Shown here: positions 15,357 to 23,917 of the stretch, piece after piece
Numbering within the stretch: the first letter of the stretch is position 1
Layout: each line of letters opens with the position of its first letter
Assembly (NCBI GenBank): GCA_902763905.1
Contig: CACWUA010000006.1
Span: 1 to 37,371, forward strand
Reading direction: 5' to 3'
Source: an uncultured Pseudomonadota bacterium
Lineage (GTDB): Bacteria; Pseudomonadota; Alphaproteobacteria; RF32; CAG-239
Length of the DNA: 37,371 nt
Made by a program: the position numbers and the translations under genes
The notes under the pieces: model-generated
What the model saw: only the letters and a program-made list of their open reading frames with translations
The model's database searches: none
Told to the model about the DNA's origin: nothing

Positions 15357-15502
15357 AGTTTCCTCCTTTGTTTGTGCATTTTTTGCCATTTTATGCATAT
15401 AATCGTAAATATTCCGTGTAAAAAAGTACAAATATCATGGATTTTTATGCAAAAAAGTTTTATATCGTATTTTCAGAGATACTTTTAAACAAGGATAAAA
15501 TA

Positions 15503-15718
15503 ATGAGCAAGGTACAAAGTGATTTTTTGAACGATATTAAAGAAGAAAAAGTTGCTGTTACGGTCTTTTTGATTAACGGTGTAAAATTACAGGGCATTAT
15601 TACGGCACAAGACGAAGAAAGTTTATTGCTGCGCCGCGACGGCCATACGCAGTTGGTATATAAGCACGCCGTTTCTACCATTATGCCGAGCGTTGCCTTG
15701 GATATTGCCGAAGAATAG
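15503..15718 (+). CDS. hfq: RNA-binding protein Hfq
   Basis: Hfq forms a hexameric ring that promotes sRNA-mRNA pairing. The 71-residue protein carries the Sm1 motif ([31 protein letters not shown] region) and the Sm2 motif [12 protein letters not shown]. The frame extends upstream to 15437, but AAGGA lies seven bases before the ATG at 15503, and the typical N-terminus follows it. The usual alphaproteobacterial WFDNF in the middle is replaced by AQDEES, a mild divergence. It overlaps hflX by one base (TAGTG). Confidence 0.96.
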   Translation: MSKVQSDFLNDIKEEKVAVTVFLINGVKLQGIITAQDEESLLLRRDGHTQLVYKHAVSTIMPSVALDIAEE

Positions 15719-17034
15719 TGATAGAATATCAGCAAAATCCGACTTGTAAAACTTGTGTCATCTGCCCGATTGTTGCGGGCGAACGGCAAAGTTTGTCTCC
15801 GGAAAGCCGTTTGGAAGAAGCCAAAGGCTTGACACAAGCCATTAATTTAGACATTGCATACAGCGAAATAATCAATTTAAAAGAACTCAAACCGGCCACC
15901 TATTTCAGCCACGGTTTTATTGAGCGGATGCAACCGATTATTGCCGAGCAAAATATTGAACTGATGGTGGTGGATACTCGCCTCAGTCCGATTCAGCAAC
16001 GCAACCTTGAAAGAGGATTAAAGCTTAAGGTTATTGACCGTACGGCTTTGATTTTGGAAATTTTCGGTGAACGGGCACAAACCAAAGAAGGTGCATTGCA
16101 AGTAGAATTGGCACACCTGACTTATCAGCGTTCGCGTCTGGTACGCAGTTGGACTCACTTGGAACGTCAGCGCGGCGGCGCCGGCTTTTTGGGCGGACCG
16201 GGGGAAACCCAAATTGAGCTCGACCGCCGTATTATTGACGATAAAATCGTCCGCATTAAAAAAGATTTGGAAAAAGTCCGCAAAACCCGCGATATTCAGC
16301 GCAGTGCCCGTCGCAAAGTTCCCTACCCGATTGTTGCCTTGGTGGGATACACCAACGCCGGAAAATCCACTTTATTCAACAAACTGACGCAAAGCAATGT
16401 AATGGCGGCGGATATGCTTTTTGCCACGCTTGACCCGACTATGCGCAAAATCGCCCTGCCGCACGGAATGGAAATTATTTTATCCGATACCGTAGGCTTT
16501 ATTTCCGATTTACCGCACGAGTTAATTATGGCTTTTCGCGCAACTTTGGAAGAAGTATTAAATGCCGACATTATCTTGCACGTACGCGATATTTCCAATC
16601 ATGACAGCAACACCCAACGTACTGATGTGTTGCAGGTATTGGACAACCTCGGCCTCAACGAAATTCAGTACGCCGATAATTATATAGAGGTACTAAATAA
16701 GGCCGATTTGTTGGAACCTGATGAAAGACAGGGCCAACAAAATAAAATTAAGGATAAAACCAATGTGGTTTTGACTTCCGCATACAGCGGCGAAGGTTGC
16801 GAGCATTTGCTTGATATCATCGAACAAAAACTGACCTCGGAGCATATCCGCTGTCAGATAACTTTTCCGCTCTCTGACGGCAAAACCGCGGCGTGGTTAC
16901 ATCAAAATTGCCGCATTGAAAAGCTTGAAAATTCGGAAAACGAAAATACTTATACCGTGAGCATACGTGCCGACGATTTGGCGCGTCTGAATAAAATATG
17001 CGAACAAAATCGGGATATAAGTATAAGGAAATAA
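15718..17034 (+). CDS. hflX: Ribosome-associated GTPase HflX
   Basis: HflX is a GTPase that splits stalled 70S ribosomes. The 438-residue protein has the N-terminal HflX domain (VVDTRLSPIQQRNLE, DRTALILEIFGERAQTKEG), the glycine-rich linker GGPGETQIELDRR, P loop VGYTNAGKST near residue 209, switch LFATLDPT, G3 DTVGFISDLPHELI and G4 NKADLL. The start is GTG at 15718, overlapping the last base of the hfq stop, so translation is likely coupled. The hfq-hflX order is common in Proteobacteria, and a small lipoprotein gene follows after one base. Confidence 0.96.
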   Translation: MIEYQQNPTCKTCVICPIVAGERQSLSPESRLEEAKGLTQAINLDIAYSEIINLKELKPATYFSHGFIERMQPIIAEQNIELMVVDTRLSPIQQRNLERGLKLKVIDRTALILEIFGERAQTKEGALQVELAHLTYQRSRLVRSWTHLERQRGGAGFLGGPGETQIELDRRIIDDKIVRIKKDLEKVRKTRDIQRSARRKVPYPIVALVGYTNAGKSTLFNKLTQSNVMAADMLFATLDPTMRKIALPHGMEIILSDTVGFISDLPHELIMAFRATLEEVLNADIILHVRDISNHDSNTQRTDVLQVLDNLGLNEIQYADNYIEVLNKADLLEPDERQGQQNKIKDKTNVVLTSAYSGEGCEHLLDIIEQKLTSEHIRCQITFPLSDGKTAAWLHQNCRIEKLENSENENTYTVSIRADDLARLNKICEQNRDISIRK

Positions 17035-17035
17035 A

Positions 17036-17413
17036 ATGCGCAAATTCATATATTTAGTCGGGTTGTTGGTTATAACCGGCTGCCAAGATGTCGACTATGT
17101 AAGTTCTCAATACCGACAGAGGTTAGGTGAAGTTGTCGGTAAAAGCGCCGCTTATCTTTATGCCTCATGGGGCGAACCGCAACAAATCACTCCAGTTGCC
17201 GATAACACTTATTTGGCAACATATTACGCTGCCGAAAGCAAGCCATTTGACAACAATTATCAGCCTTATGCCGACGAAATAAGTTATACTGCAATGGCGG
17301 TTCCGAATTATGGTCTGCCCCTGCCTCCGCCGCTGTTTTATTGCAAAACTACGTTTGTGATTCGCAACAATATCGTTACCGATTTCAATTTTAACGGCGA
17401 CGATTGTTATTAA
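17036..17413 (+). CDS. Small lipoprotein of unknown function
   Basis: The 125-residue protein has a lipoprotein signal (MRKFIYLVGLLVITGC, lipobox ITGC with Cys16). The mature part opens with a short SSQYRQRLGEVVGKSAAYLYASWGEP segment and closes with CKTTFVIRNNIVTDFNFNGDDCY, including two cysteines that could form a disulfide. Proteins with this layout (WGxP motif near the N-terminus and CxTxF...NGDxC ending) are known as small envelope lipoproteins in Proteobacteria, without assigned function. AAGGAAAT before the ATG comes from the hflX 3' end, so it is the third gene of hfq-hflX-lipoprotein. Confidence 0.75.
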   Translation: MRKFIYLVGLLVITGCQDVDYVSSQYRQRLGEVVGKSAAYLYASWGEPQQITPVADNTYLATYYAAESKPFDNNYQPYADEISYTAMAVPNYGLPLPPPLFYCKTTFVIRNNIVTDFNFNGDDCY

Positions 17414-17418
17414 AAATT

Positions 17419-17457
17419 TATCCCCGAAAGCGGCATTTAAGCAGCATTTCGGGGATA
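17419..17457. terminator. Bidirectional terminator after the lipoprotein gene
   Basis: TATCCCCGAAA (17419-17429) pairs perfectly with TTTCGGGGATA (17447-17457). The loop can form an inner GC/GC stem. It lies between convergent genes. Confidence 0.8.
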
Positions 17458-17460
17458 TAA

Positions 17461-18051
17461 TCACGCCTTGGCGTTGTGATAAAGGTCGTAGAGAGCCACC
17501 AGCTCCGATGCGGCCTTCTTGCGGAATTCCGGTTCCACATCGCGGAAAAACCTGCGCTTGTTCTTGACGTAGATTTGCAGGTCTTCGGCATTCTCCGGCA
17601 ACAGCAGTTTCAGTTCAGCCTCGCGGACGTGAAACTCCGTCTGGTTGATGTAAAAGCGCCGATATTCCTTCATTCCTCTGCCCCAGAGCAACATTTCGTT
17701 GTCGTGGTCGGCAAAGTTATGGTACTCGATATATTTCATCAAATACTTGCCGCGGAACTCCGGTTCAAACAGCATCGCCTCGAACACCGAACCCAGAACC
17801 CAGTTCTCCAAAAAGAAAAGGAGCACATCCTCATTCTCAGGGCGGAACATCAGGCCTTGGTTTATCTCGTGCAGAGAGTGATGCTTGAGATACTCAAACA
17901 GCGCCGGTCGATAGGCGGGCTGAAACAAATACTTTTCATCGTCGGGCGCCACCAGATTACGGGCATCCTTCAATAAATTACAAAGATCATTGACCTTTTC
18001 GGCATCCCCAAAAAAATAGGGATTCACCTCTTCGGGAAATTTTCCGTTCAT
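17461..18051 (-). CDS. Hypothetical protein, GC-rich gene
   Basis: Not recognised. The 196-residue protein is soluble, acidic and aromatic-rich, with probable helices throughout (VNDLCNLLKDARNLVAPDDEK, ALFEYLKHHSLHEINQGL, VLLFFLENWVLGSVFEAML, EFHVREAELKLLL, ASELVALYDLYH). The frame runs to a TTG at 18114, but that TTGACA is the -35 of a promoter, so the ATG at 18051 (MNGKFPEEV) is preferred. No Shine-Dalgarno is seen. Codon use is clearly GC-richer than in flanking genes (about 50% G+C by eye in parts, against ~40%), suggesting recent acquisition or unusual expression. Confidence 0.6.
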   Translation of the reverse strand: MNGKFPEEVNPYFFGDAEKVNDLCNLLKDARNLVAPDDEKYLFQPAYRPALFEYLKHHSLHEINQGLMFRPENEDVLLFFLENWVLGSVFEAMLFEPEFRGKYLMKYIEYHNFADHDNEMLLWGRGMKEYRRFYINQTEFHVREAELKLLLPENAEDLQIYVKNKRRFFRDVEPEFRKKAASELVALYDLYHNAKA

Positions 18052-18085
18052 ATAAAAATTTTTTGATAATAAATACTTATTGCAA

Positions 18086-18114
18086 TAGATAACATTTAAA
18101 TTTATTTTTGTCAA
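18086..18114 (-). promoter_or_regulatory. Promoter of the GC-rich hypothetical gene
   Basis: Minus strand TTGACA (18114-18109), a 17-bp spacer ending TGT (extended -10) and TATCTA (18091-18086). Start near 18079, about 28 nt before the ATG at 18051. It rules out the longer ORF start at 18114. Confidence 0.6.
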
Positions 18115-18134
18115 CTGGGTATATAAAAAAACGT

Positions 18135-18165
18135 AAAAAAAAAAACGGAAAAGTCCCCCTCTCCG
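18135..18165 (-). terminator. Terminator of the ihfA-merR unit
   Basis: Minus strand: CGGAGAG (18165-18159) pairs with TTTTCCG (18152-18146), seven pairs with two G-U, followed by eleven T (18145-18135). Confidence 0.75.
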
Positions 18166-18186
18166 CTCATCATTCCTGTATTATAA

Positions 18187-18615
18187 TCAAAAGTTTGATA
18201 ATTTAGCTCGCAAAACTTTCAATTCATCTATTGCTTCGGCAACTCCGCTCAGAACCGCACTGCCGGCAGCAGTCATTTCCTGATTTTTCTTTATTGCATT
18301 GTTCTCACAAACGACCGATTCTGCAAAAAAATCTTTCTGAATTTCTTCTTCACCCAAAAGACTTTTCAACCCTTTGGTTTTAATCAGCTGCTGAGCTCCT
18401 TCGATTGTGTATCGATTATTATAGAGTAAACTCTTAATCAGCTTGATGATTTCAACATCGTCAGGACGATAATAACGCCTTCCGCCACTGGTTTTCATTG
18501 GCTTAATTTGATTGAATTTAGTTTCCCAAAAACGCAAAACATGCGTTGCTACTCCGAGCTCGTCGGCAACTTCGGCAATTGTTTTGAATGCGGATTTAGA
18601 TTTATTGATAATCAT
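18187..18615 (-). CDS. MerR-family transcriptional regulator
   Basis: The 142-residue protein has the winged-helix start of MerR regulators: [48 protein letters not shown] (residues 10-57). A second helical part with [11 protein letters not shown] follows, and the C-terminus is divergent, without a metal-binding cysteine cluster. It is the type that follows ihfA in many Alphaproteobacteria; its targets are not known from sequence. It is 23 bp downstream of ihfA and shares its transcript and terminator. Confidence 0.9.
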   Translation of the reverse strand: MIINKSKSAFKTIAEVADELGVATHVLRFWETKFNQIKPMKTSGGRRYYRPDDVEIIKLIKSLLYNNRYTIEGAQQLIKTKGLKSLLGEEEIQKDFFAESVVCENNAIKKNQEMTAAGSAVLSGVAEAIDELKVLRAKLSNF

Positions 18616-18638
18616 ACTCAGCCATTTCTGCCTTGCGA

Positions 18639-18929
18639 TTATTTCGCGCCGTTGACAGCCTTTCTTAAAATCTGTGAAGGCTTAAACGAAACTACAGTAC
18701 GTGGTGTAATGGCTGCTTCGACACCTGTTTTCGGATTACGTCCGACTCGCGCATTTTTTTTGCGCAAAGCAAAAGTGCCGAAAGAAGAAATTTTAACATC
18801 ATTGCCGCCGGCCAGCTCCGCCTTTATTTCTTCTATAATCATATCCAGAACATCACCGGAATCTTTACGAGATAATCCGATTTCTTCATAAATTGCTTCG
18901 GTAATGCTCACACGCGTAATAGTTTTCAT
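18639..18929 (-). CDS. ihfA: Integration host factor subunit alpha
   Basis: IHF-alpha pairs with IHF-beta and bends DNA sharply in replication, recombination and transcription. The 96-residue protein begins with the HU/IHF helices ([32 protein letters not shown]) and has the signature [23 protein letters not shown] with the minor-groove arm RNPKTG. It ends [16 protein letters not shown]. The alpha rather than beta or HU call rests on TRVSITEAI and on the adjacent merR gene. GGGAAGG precedes the ATG, and TATAAT lies about 30 bp upstream. Confidence 0.93.
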   Translation of the reverse strand: MKTITRVSITEAIYEEIGLSRKDSGDVLDMIIEEIKAELAGGNDVKISSFGTFALRKKNARVGRNPKTGVEAAITPRTVVSFKPSQILRKAVNGAK

Positions 18930-19071
18930 TTTTCCTTCCCTTTTGTTAAATTATACGATAGTCTAAACATAATACTTCATAGGCAAAAACAAAACTTATT
19001 TGAACAAATGATTCACAACTTTTTATTTTTTATGTTTCTATTAAACGAATTTGTTGATTTATACTTATGAA

Positions 19072-19182
19072 AATCATGTTGTATCAGCTAAAAACTACTG
19101 TACGCAGTATATAATATTGTTGTTATACCTCGCTAAGTAGCAGGCGAACGTAGATATCATGCATCGATTCCATCGGGAATCG
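19072..19182 (+). ncRNA. Candidate tracrRNA (anti-repeat plus two hairpins), off-locus
   Basis: Bases 19079-19115 can pair with the CRISPR repeat (crRNA strand) almost end to end. TTGTATCAG (19079-19087) pairs with the repeat 3' end (9 bp), AACTA (19093-19097) with TAGTT, ACG (19102-19104) with CGT, CAGT (19105-19108) with GTTG, and TATAAT (19110-19115) with the repeat's first six bases. That is 27 pairs including three G-U, interrupted by small loops. TATACT at 19060-19065 would start transcription near 19072, just before the anti-repeat; no clear -35 is seen. Downstream follow a nexus-like hairpin CCT-c-GCT/AGC-AGG (19128-19144) and a hairpin CGATTCC/GGAATCG (19165-19182). The 3' end is uncertain because no T run follows. 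It is 17 kb from the array; the usual site upstream of cas9 is outside the window, so this remains a candidate. Confidence 0.45.
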
Positions 19183-19451
19183 TCAGACATCATCAAATTA
19201 AAATAATAATCGGAAGCTTCCGCGCCCAAATCTCACGGTTTGGAGAATTACCCCTGATATTATGTATTGCATCATAAAAACTGTAACTTTGGTGTTTTTC
19301 AAGAAATAATCTAATCAAGTTTACTTTTATCTAAAACTTTCCAAAACCCCATCTCCGAAACATTGATGCTCAGAATAAATATTGAATGTTTTTTATTATA
19401 TAATCCCAACATAAAAAACAGAACTACCATAAAACCGATGTAAAATTTTTC
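19183..19451. other. Non-coding interval upstream of ihfA, unexplained
   Basis: No credible ORF. It holds a perfect 12-bp palindrome CGGAAGCTTCCG (19211-19222) and a small hairpin CCAAA/TTTGG (19226-19243). The rest is AT-rich. It may be the 3' part of the RNA proposed at 19072, or a separate element. No IS ends or tRNA signatures are seen. Confidence 0.3.
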
Positions 19452-20753
19452 TTACCACTCATCCTTATCGGCGAGTTCGGCAAATTTTTGTTTCATAGTC
19501 GGATTGTTGTGTGTCAGATGTTTAATGGTTAAATCCTGAGCCTTATTGTTTGCCAATCGCAAATTATTATCCGATGCCAGCAATGCTTCTTTGGTTTTTT
19601 GCAAATGATCAATGGTCTTATCTATTTCTTCTATTGCCTTATTAAATCTATCACTGGCCAGCTGATAGTTGCGACCGAATTTCTCCTGAAAATCGCTTAA
19701 TTTTTTTTCAAAATTGGTTATATCTATATTCTGATTACGCAGTTCCAGAGCCTGACGGCGATATTGCGCCGAATTAAGCGATGCGTTGCGCAAAAGCGTT
19801 ATCAGCGGAATAAAAAACTGTGGCCTTATTACATACATCTTCGGATAGCGATAAGAAACATCAACTATTCCGGAATTATACAACTCACTATTGTTTTCCA
19901 ATAACGACACCAACACCGCATATTCACATCCTTTTTCATTGCGATCTTTATCAAGTTCCTTAAAAAAATCCTCATTTTTGTGTTTGGCTGCGGTAGTATC
20001 CATTTCATTTTTCATCTCAAACATAATTGATAAGAACTCAATTCCGTCCTCGGTTTTATCGCGAAAAATATAATCACCCTTACTGCCGGTTTTAGCATCA
20101 TTATCTTTCTCAAAATATGCATTCGGAAAAGCCGTCATACGCAAACGGTTAAATTCGATTTCACAATGTTGTTCCAAAGTTTCACCAACCATTTTGGTTG
20201 ACATCTTGGTTTTTAAGTCCTTATAAAAATCAATTGCCGCATCTTTGGCTTTAAGCTGAGCATTAAAACTTTCCTTTAAATTTTGTTCCTTAAGTAAACT
20301 GTCTTTTTCGTTTTCTTTCAGCCGGTTTTCCAATTGCATGATAATTTGTTCTTTTTGCGCTAAAGTTTCTTTTTGTGCATCAACCGCCGCAATCACTGCA
20401 ATTTGCTTATCTTTTTCATTGACGGCAACCTGAGCTTTAAGTTGTTCAATTTGTTGCACATACTGAGCCACAGATTGAGCTTTTTCCAAATCCTTATCCT
20501 TACCGAGAGCACTCAGCTGATTTTTCAGCCGCTCATTTTCCTGTTGCAACTCAATAAGAGAGTGAGCCTTTTCCATTTCAGCCTTTGTCGTTGCCAATTT
20601 CAGTGCATCATCCTTTTCGCGCGACAACTGCACCGCACGCTCATGTAATTCTCTATGAAATTCAGCATCACGTACTTGCGCCAAAATCGCTGTATATCCG
20701 GACTCGTCAACCTGAAAAACTTCTCCGCATTTCGGACATTTAATTTCGTGCAT
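19452..20753 (-). CDS. DUF2130 protein: coiled coil plus nuclease-like domain
   Basis: The 433-residue protein begins with a single CxxC zinc-knuckle-like motif ([17 protein letters not shown]). A long coiled coil follows, rich in Glu, Gln and Lys, up to about residue 200. Then comes the conserved DUF2130 domain: [66 protein letters not shown]. The GD and ExK (EMK) spacing is like a PD-(D/E)xK nuclease core, an inference that would need modelling. A second helical region closes the protein. The start ATG follows GAGGAAAT. The function is unknown. Confidence 0.8.
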   Translation of the reverse strand: MHEIKCPKCGEVFQVDESGYTAILAQVRDAEFHRELHERAVQLSREKDDALKLATTKAEMEKAHSLIELQQENERLKNQLSALGKDKDLEKAQSVAQYVQQIEQLKAQVAVNEKDKQIAVIAAVDAQKETLAQKEQIIMQLENRLKENEKDSLLKEQNLKESFNAQLKAKDAAIDFYKDLKTKMSTKMVGETLEQHCEIEFNRLRMTAFPNAYFEKDNDAKTGSKGDYIFRDKTEDGIEFLSIMFEMKNEMDTTAAKHKNEDFFKELDKDRNEKGCEYAVLVSLLENNSELYNSGIVDVSYRYPKMYVIRPQFFIPLITLLRNASLNSAQYRRQALELRNQNIDITNFEKKLSDFQEKFGRNYQLASDRFNKAIEEIDKTIDHLQKTKEALLASDNNLRLANNKAQDLTIKHLTHNNPTMKQKFAELADKDEW

Positions 20754-20971
20754 TATTTCCTCTTCTAGTACAAATAGTTAACAAAACATCTTTATTAAAT
20801 AAACCAATCAAATTTGCATCATACTCCGAATTCATCAAACCGAATCGTCTTTTTTGCATACACTTTTTTTGACTTAGCGGCAAATATTCAAACACAATAT
20901 TGTTTCTCTGAGGCTCTTGCCGAATACATAAAAATCAATAGCAATCCTATAAAAACAGATAATTTACGCAT
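20740..20971 (-). pseudogene. Small secreted-protein gene, probably frameshifted
   Basis: A perfect AGGAGG stands eight bases before an ATG at 20971. The frame reads MRKLSVFIGLLLIFMYSARA (signal peptide, cleavage after ARA) then SEKQYCV and stops at 20888, only 27 residues. In the next frame an open stretch continues at once (FEYLPLSQKKCMQ..., SEYDANLIGLFNKDVLL) for ~50 codons to 20740, overlapping the start of the DUF2130 gene. A single-base indel near 20890 would join the two into a ~77-residue secreted protein. Either the gene is broken here, or the 27-residue product is real and the downstream frame is chance. Confidence 0.45.
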
Positions 20972-21032
20972 ATATATATCCTCCTGTCTATAATCTCCGA
21001 ACCGCGCATTTCATTATAAATATCGTTAGGTC

Positions 21033-23369
21033 CTAAATTTTCACTCCTACATCCAGAATATTACGACCGTTATCTCGCCGATACACAATATTATCAGTCA
21101 ACTCTTTTACCAAATATATACCCAAACCGCCGATGTCCATCTCCTCTACTGATTTATTCAAATCCGGTGTCGGACGTTTCTTCGGATTATAAAAAATCCC
21201 GTTATCGGCAAAACATATATGATACTCACCATCATTAACGTATGTATACATACGCACCAATCCATGAGTTCTATACGCATATTGAGCAATATTAGAAAAA
21301 ATTTCTTCGGTTGCAACCATCAATTTCGTTTGCACCGACTGCGGTAATTTATGTTTAATCAAATCACGTTCCACATAATTCAGAACTTTGTCTATATAGA
21401 TAACATCAGCCTTAACGGTTAGCGCATTTTTCGGCATTGCGCAATACAACATCTCCAACATAGTCATATCATCTGATTGCTCAGCTCCTTGGGTAAAGGC
21501 AGCCACATCATCTTGTACCACCGATAACACATCATACGACGATTGCAATTCTGTATTTAAAATTGCAGTCAACCGCTCATTACCATAAAAATCTCCATTG
21601 CAATTCTGAGCCTCGTTAACACCGTCTGTATATAAAAACAACCTTTCACCCGCCTTCATCTGCATACGTTCTTCGGTAAAACTTATATTTTCCAACCCGC
21701 CCAAAACTATATTTGTTTTGACACTAAGCATCTTATAGCCGTTTTTATCAAAATAATACGGCGGATTGTGGCCGGCATTGACATAGCTCAATTCCCCTGT
21801 TTCAATATTAAGTATCGCCATAAACACCGTAACAAACAAATTTGCGCCGCCGTGGCATAACTCATTATTTACTCTGGCAAATACTTCTGAGACAGAAACT
21901 CCGGTTTTTGCCGTATTGCGAATAAGAGCTTTGGCATTCATCATATACAAAGCCGCCGGAATCCCCTTACCGGAAACGTCTGCTATTACCACAGCCAAAT
22001 GCTTATCATCAACAAAGAAAAAGTCATAAAAATCTCCGCCAACCATTTTAGCGGCAGTCATTCTGGCGTAAACTTCCACCTCTCCGTGCATCGGGAACTC
22101 TACCGGCAATGCCGACTGTTGAATCTGCTGAGCAATCTCCAACTCGCTTTGTGTCCTTTGTTGCTCACTCGCAGCTTTACGCACCAAATCAATATGTTGC
22201 AAAAGATTTTTACGCATCCGATGAAATGCATCATTCATAACTCCGATTTCATCATGCGAAATATTTTCCGGCAATTCGGCCTCAAAATTTCCTCTACCGT
22301 ATTCCAATGCTACTTTACTTAAATCCAAAAGAGGTTTGACTGACCGACGACAAATAAGATTAATAATCAGCAGCAAAACAATAAGCCAAATCAACATAAA
22401 CGAGACAATTTTAAGCTGTAAATCGCGTAAAGGTTCTTCAAATTCTTTTTTAGAACAAACAAATCCCACACCCCAACCTAAATCTTTTACCGGAGCGTAT
22501 AAAACCATAACGGAAGAATCATAAACGGTAGAAACCGGAATTTCTATGCTGCCGGCCTTTTTCTGCTGCAAATCCCGATATGCTTGCTGCAGCATACCTC
22601 CTCCCTTACCCTCGGCAATTTTCTGAATTGTTGTTGTATTTTGCAATTTTTCGTTAGGGTGAATAATAAATTGACCTTTCGGCGAGATAACCCAAAATTT
22701 ACCTATACTGTCTTTTTCAAATTTTGATATATCATTCCGAATGACTTCCAAATTCATGGAAACGGCAACCAATCCGTCAAATTTATCCGAGCCCTGAAAT
22801 TTAAACGGAATTAAGCAAGTAACCACAGGGGCTTTTTCATCAAAACTCTCAGCTATATACGGCTCGCTCCAAAAAACATTTTCCTCCTTCGGTACAGCCT
22901 TAAACCATGGATAAAGTTTATAAAAATCAGTAACTTGTGTTGTTTTAAATTGAAAATTGTCCTCTTCCATGACTGCCGAATACATGGTGCCGACACTTAC
23001 ATCTTCATTTTCAAACACATAAACCCAAGCATGAGCCGCATCCGATTCGTCATGAATTAAAGTTTGCATGGCAGAGTGCAGCAAATGTTTCATCATATTG
23101 ACATCCGTGCTGGACAATTCTTTTAAGGTGTTTTTAATGGTTAAAGCCGCACTTTCAGTCTCCCAACCGGCTGTTTCCAAATCAGCAACCGCATCCTGTA
23201 GAGGTCTGCTGGCCAATCCTTCCATATGAGCTTTTATTATCGGCCTGGAGTGCATAGACAAAAAAGACCATAACCACACCACACCTAAAAACACGCACAC
23301 AGAAATACTGGCACCTATTCTAAATGTCAGTGATTGCCTTCTGAACCAATTCCGGCTTCTTAAAAACAT
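21033..23369 (-). CDS. Cache-HAMP-PP2C phosphatase fused to RsbW-like kinase domain
   Basis: The 778-residue membrane signalling protein has a TM near residues 18-40, a periplasmic sensor (dCache-like, containing VYVFENEDVSVGTMYS and WVISPKGQFIIHP), a second TM near 325-340 and a HAMP linker. A coiled segment follows, then a SpoIIE/RsbU-type PP2C phosphatase domain with metal motifs GGDFYDFF, IADVSGKGIPAALYMM, LYTDGVNEA and QSDDMTML. The C-terminal HATPase domain of the RsbW/SpoIIAB type has VATEEIFSNIAQYAY (N box) and FADNGIFYNP and GGLGIYLVKELTD (G boxes). Phosphatase and kinase for a STAS antagonist thus seem joined in one chain. The STAS gene lies two bases upstream. No Shine-Dalgarno is seen, so translation is likely coupled. 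No sigma factor is in the window. Confidence 0.9.
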   Translation of the reverse strand: MFLRSRNWFRRQSLTFRIGASISVCVFLGVVWLWSFLSMHSRPIIKAHMEGLASRPLQDAVADLETAGWETESAALTIKNTLKELSSTDVNMMKHLLHSAMQTLIHDESDAAHAWVYVFENEDVSVGTMYSAVMEEDNFQFKTTQVTDFYKLYPWFKAVPKEENVFWSEPYIAESFDEKAPVVTCLIPFKFQGSDKFDGLVAVSMNLEVIRNDISKFEKDSIGKFWVISPKGQFIIHPNEKLQNTTTIQKIAEGKGGGMLQQAYRDLQQKKAGSIEIPVSTVYDSSVMVLYAPVKDLGWGVGFVCSKKEFEEPLRDLQLKIVSFMLIWLIVLLLIINLICRRSVKPLLDLSKVALEYGRGNFEAELPENISHDEIGVMNDAFHRMRKNLLQHIDLVRKAASEQQRTQSELEIAQQIQQSALPVEFPMHGEVEVYARMTAAKMVGGDFYDFFFVDDKHLAVVIADVSGKGIPAALYMMNAKALIRNTAKTGVSVSEVFARVNNELCHGGANLFVTVFMAILNIETGELSYVNAGHNPPYYFDKNGYKMLSVKTNIVLGGLENISFTEERMQMKAGERLFLYTDGVNEAQNCNGDFYGNERLTAILNTELQSSYDVLSVVQDDVAAFTQGAEQSDDMTMLEMLYCAMPKNALTVKADVIYIDKVLNYVERDLIKHKLPQSVQTKLMVATEEIFSNIAQYAYRTHGLVRMYTYVNDGEYHICFADNGIFYNPKKRPTPDLNKSVEEMDIGGLGIYLVKELTDNIVYRRDNGRNILDVGVKI

Positions 23370-23371
23370 AT

Positions 23372-23665
23372 TTATTCAATATCCATTATGTTGGTAAATC
23401 CGACAATTTCAAAAATTTCTTTTACCGAAGGCTGAACATTTATAAGTTTCATTTTGCCGCCGTTGGCACTCATAACTTTCTGAGCCTGCAAAAAAATACG
23501 CAACCCGGCAGAAAACACATAATCCACATCTGCCAAATTATATACCAGTTCTTTTAAATCAGTAAAATCAATTGCTTCCAGCAATTGCGGGGCAGAATTG
23601 GTATCAATACGGCCCATAACCGTGCACACTATTTTATCACCGTCTTTTTCTGTTTTATATTCCAT
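23372..23665 (-). CDS. STAS-domain anti-sigma factor antagonist
   Basis: A 97-residue stand-alone STAS protein of the RsbV/SpoIIAA type. It has the beta-alpha core (KIVCTVMGRIDTNSAPQLLEAI) and the phosphorylation loop VDYVFSAGLRIFL, where the Ser before AGLR is the expected target. It ends with KEIFEIVGFTNIMDIE. It is the first gene of the two-gene unit with the phosphatase/kinase and should be its substrate. AAAGGG precedes the ATG. Confidence 0.93.
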   Translation of the reverse strand: MEYKTEKDGDKIVCTVMGRIDTNSAPQLLEAIDFTDLKELVYNLADVDYVFSAGLRIFLQAQKVMSANGGKMKLINVQPSVKEIFEIVGFTNIMDIE

Positions 23666-23698
23666 TTTTTTACCCTTTCAAAAAACATCATTGCTTAA

Positions 23699-23726
23699 AT
23701 TATAGCAAACTGAAACATGAAGTCAA
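23699..23726 (-). promoter_or_regulatory. Promoter of the STAS-phosphatase operon
   Basis: Minus strand TTGACT (23726-23721), a 16-bp spacer, TATAAT (23704-23699). Start near 23692, leaving a ~27-nt leader. The remaining 23727-23917 is non-coding AT-rich sequence holding only a weak ATAAGG/CCTTAT hairpin. Confidence 0.7.
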
Positions 23727-23917
23727 ATAAAAATCCTCTATTTTACATTTTTAATATCGGCAACAATTGTTTATAAGGAATACTCCCTTATTTGATAAAA
23801 CTGCGATTAACACCTTTTTTAAGATGAATACCGCCGATGAAGGCTAAAAATCAGTCAAAAGTATTATTTGATAACTGCACCTGTCTTGAAATACAAACAA
23901 GTGATTGTTTATTTAAA

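Noticed and set aside
19072..19260. 6S RNA, tmRNA, RNase P RNA or 4.5S RNA in the ihfA upstream gap
   Set aside because: No T-loop, no tag ORF, no GGAAGGAAGC-type apex and no RNase P core were found; structure fits a tracrRNA better.
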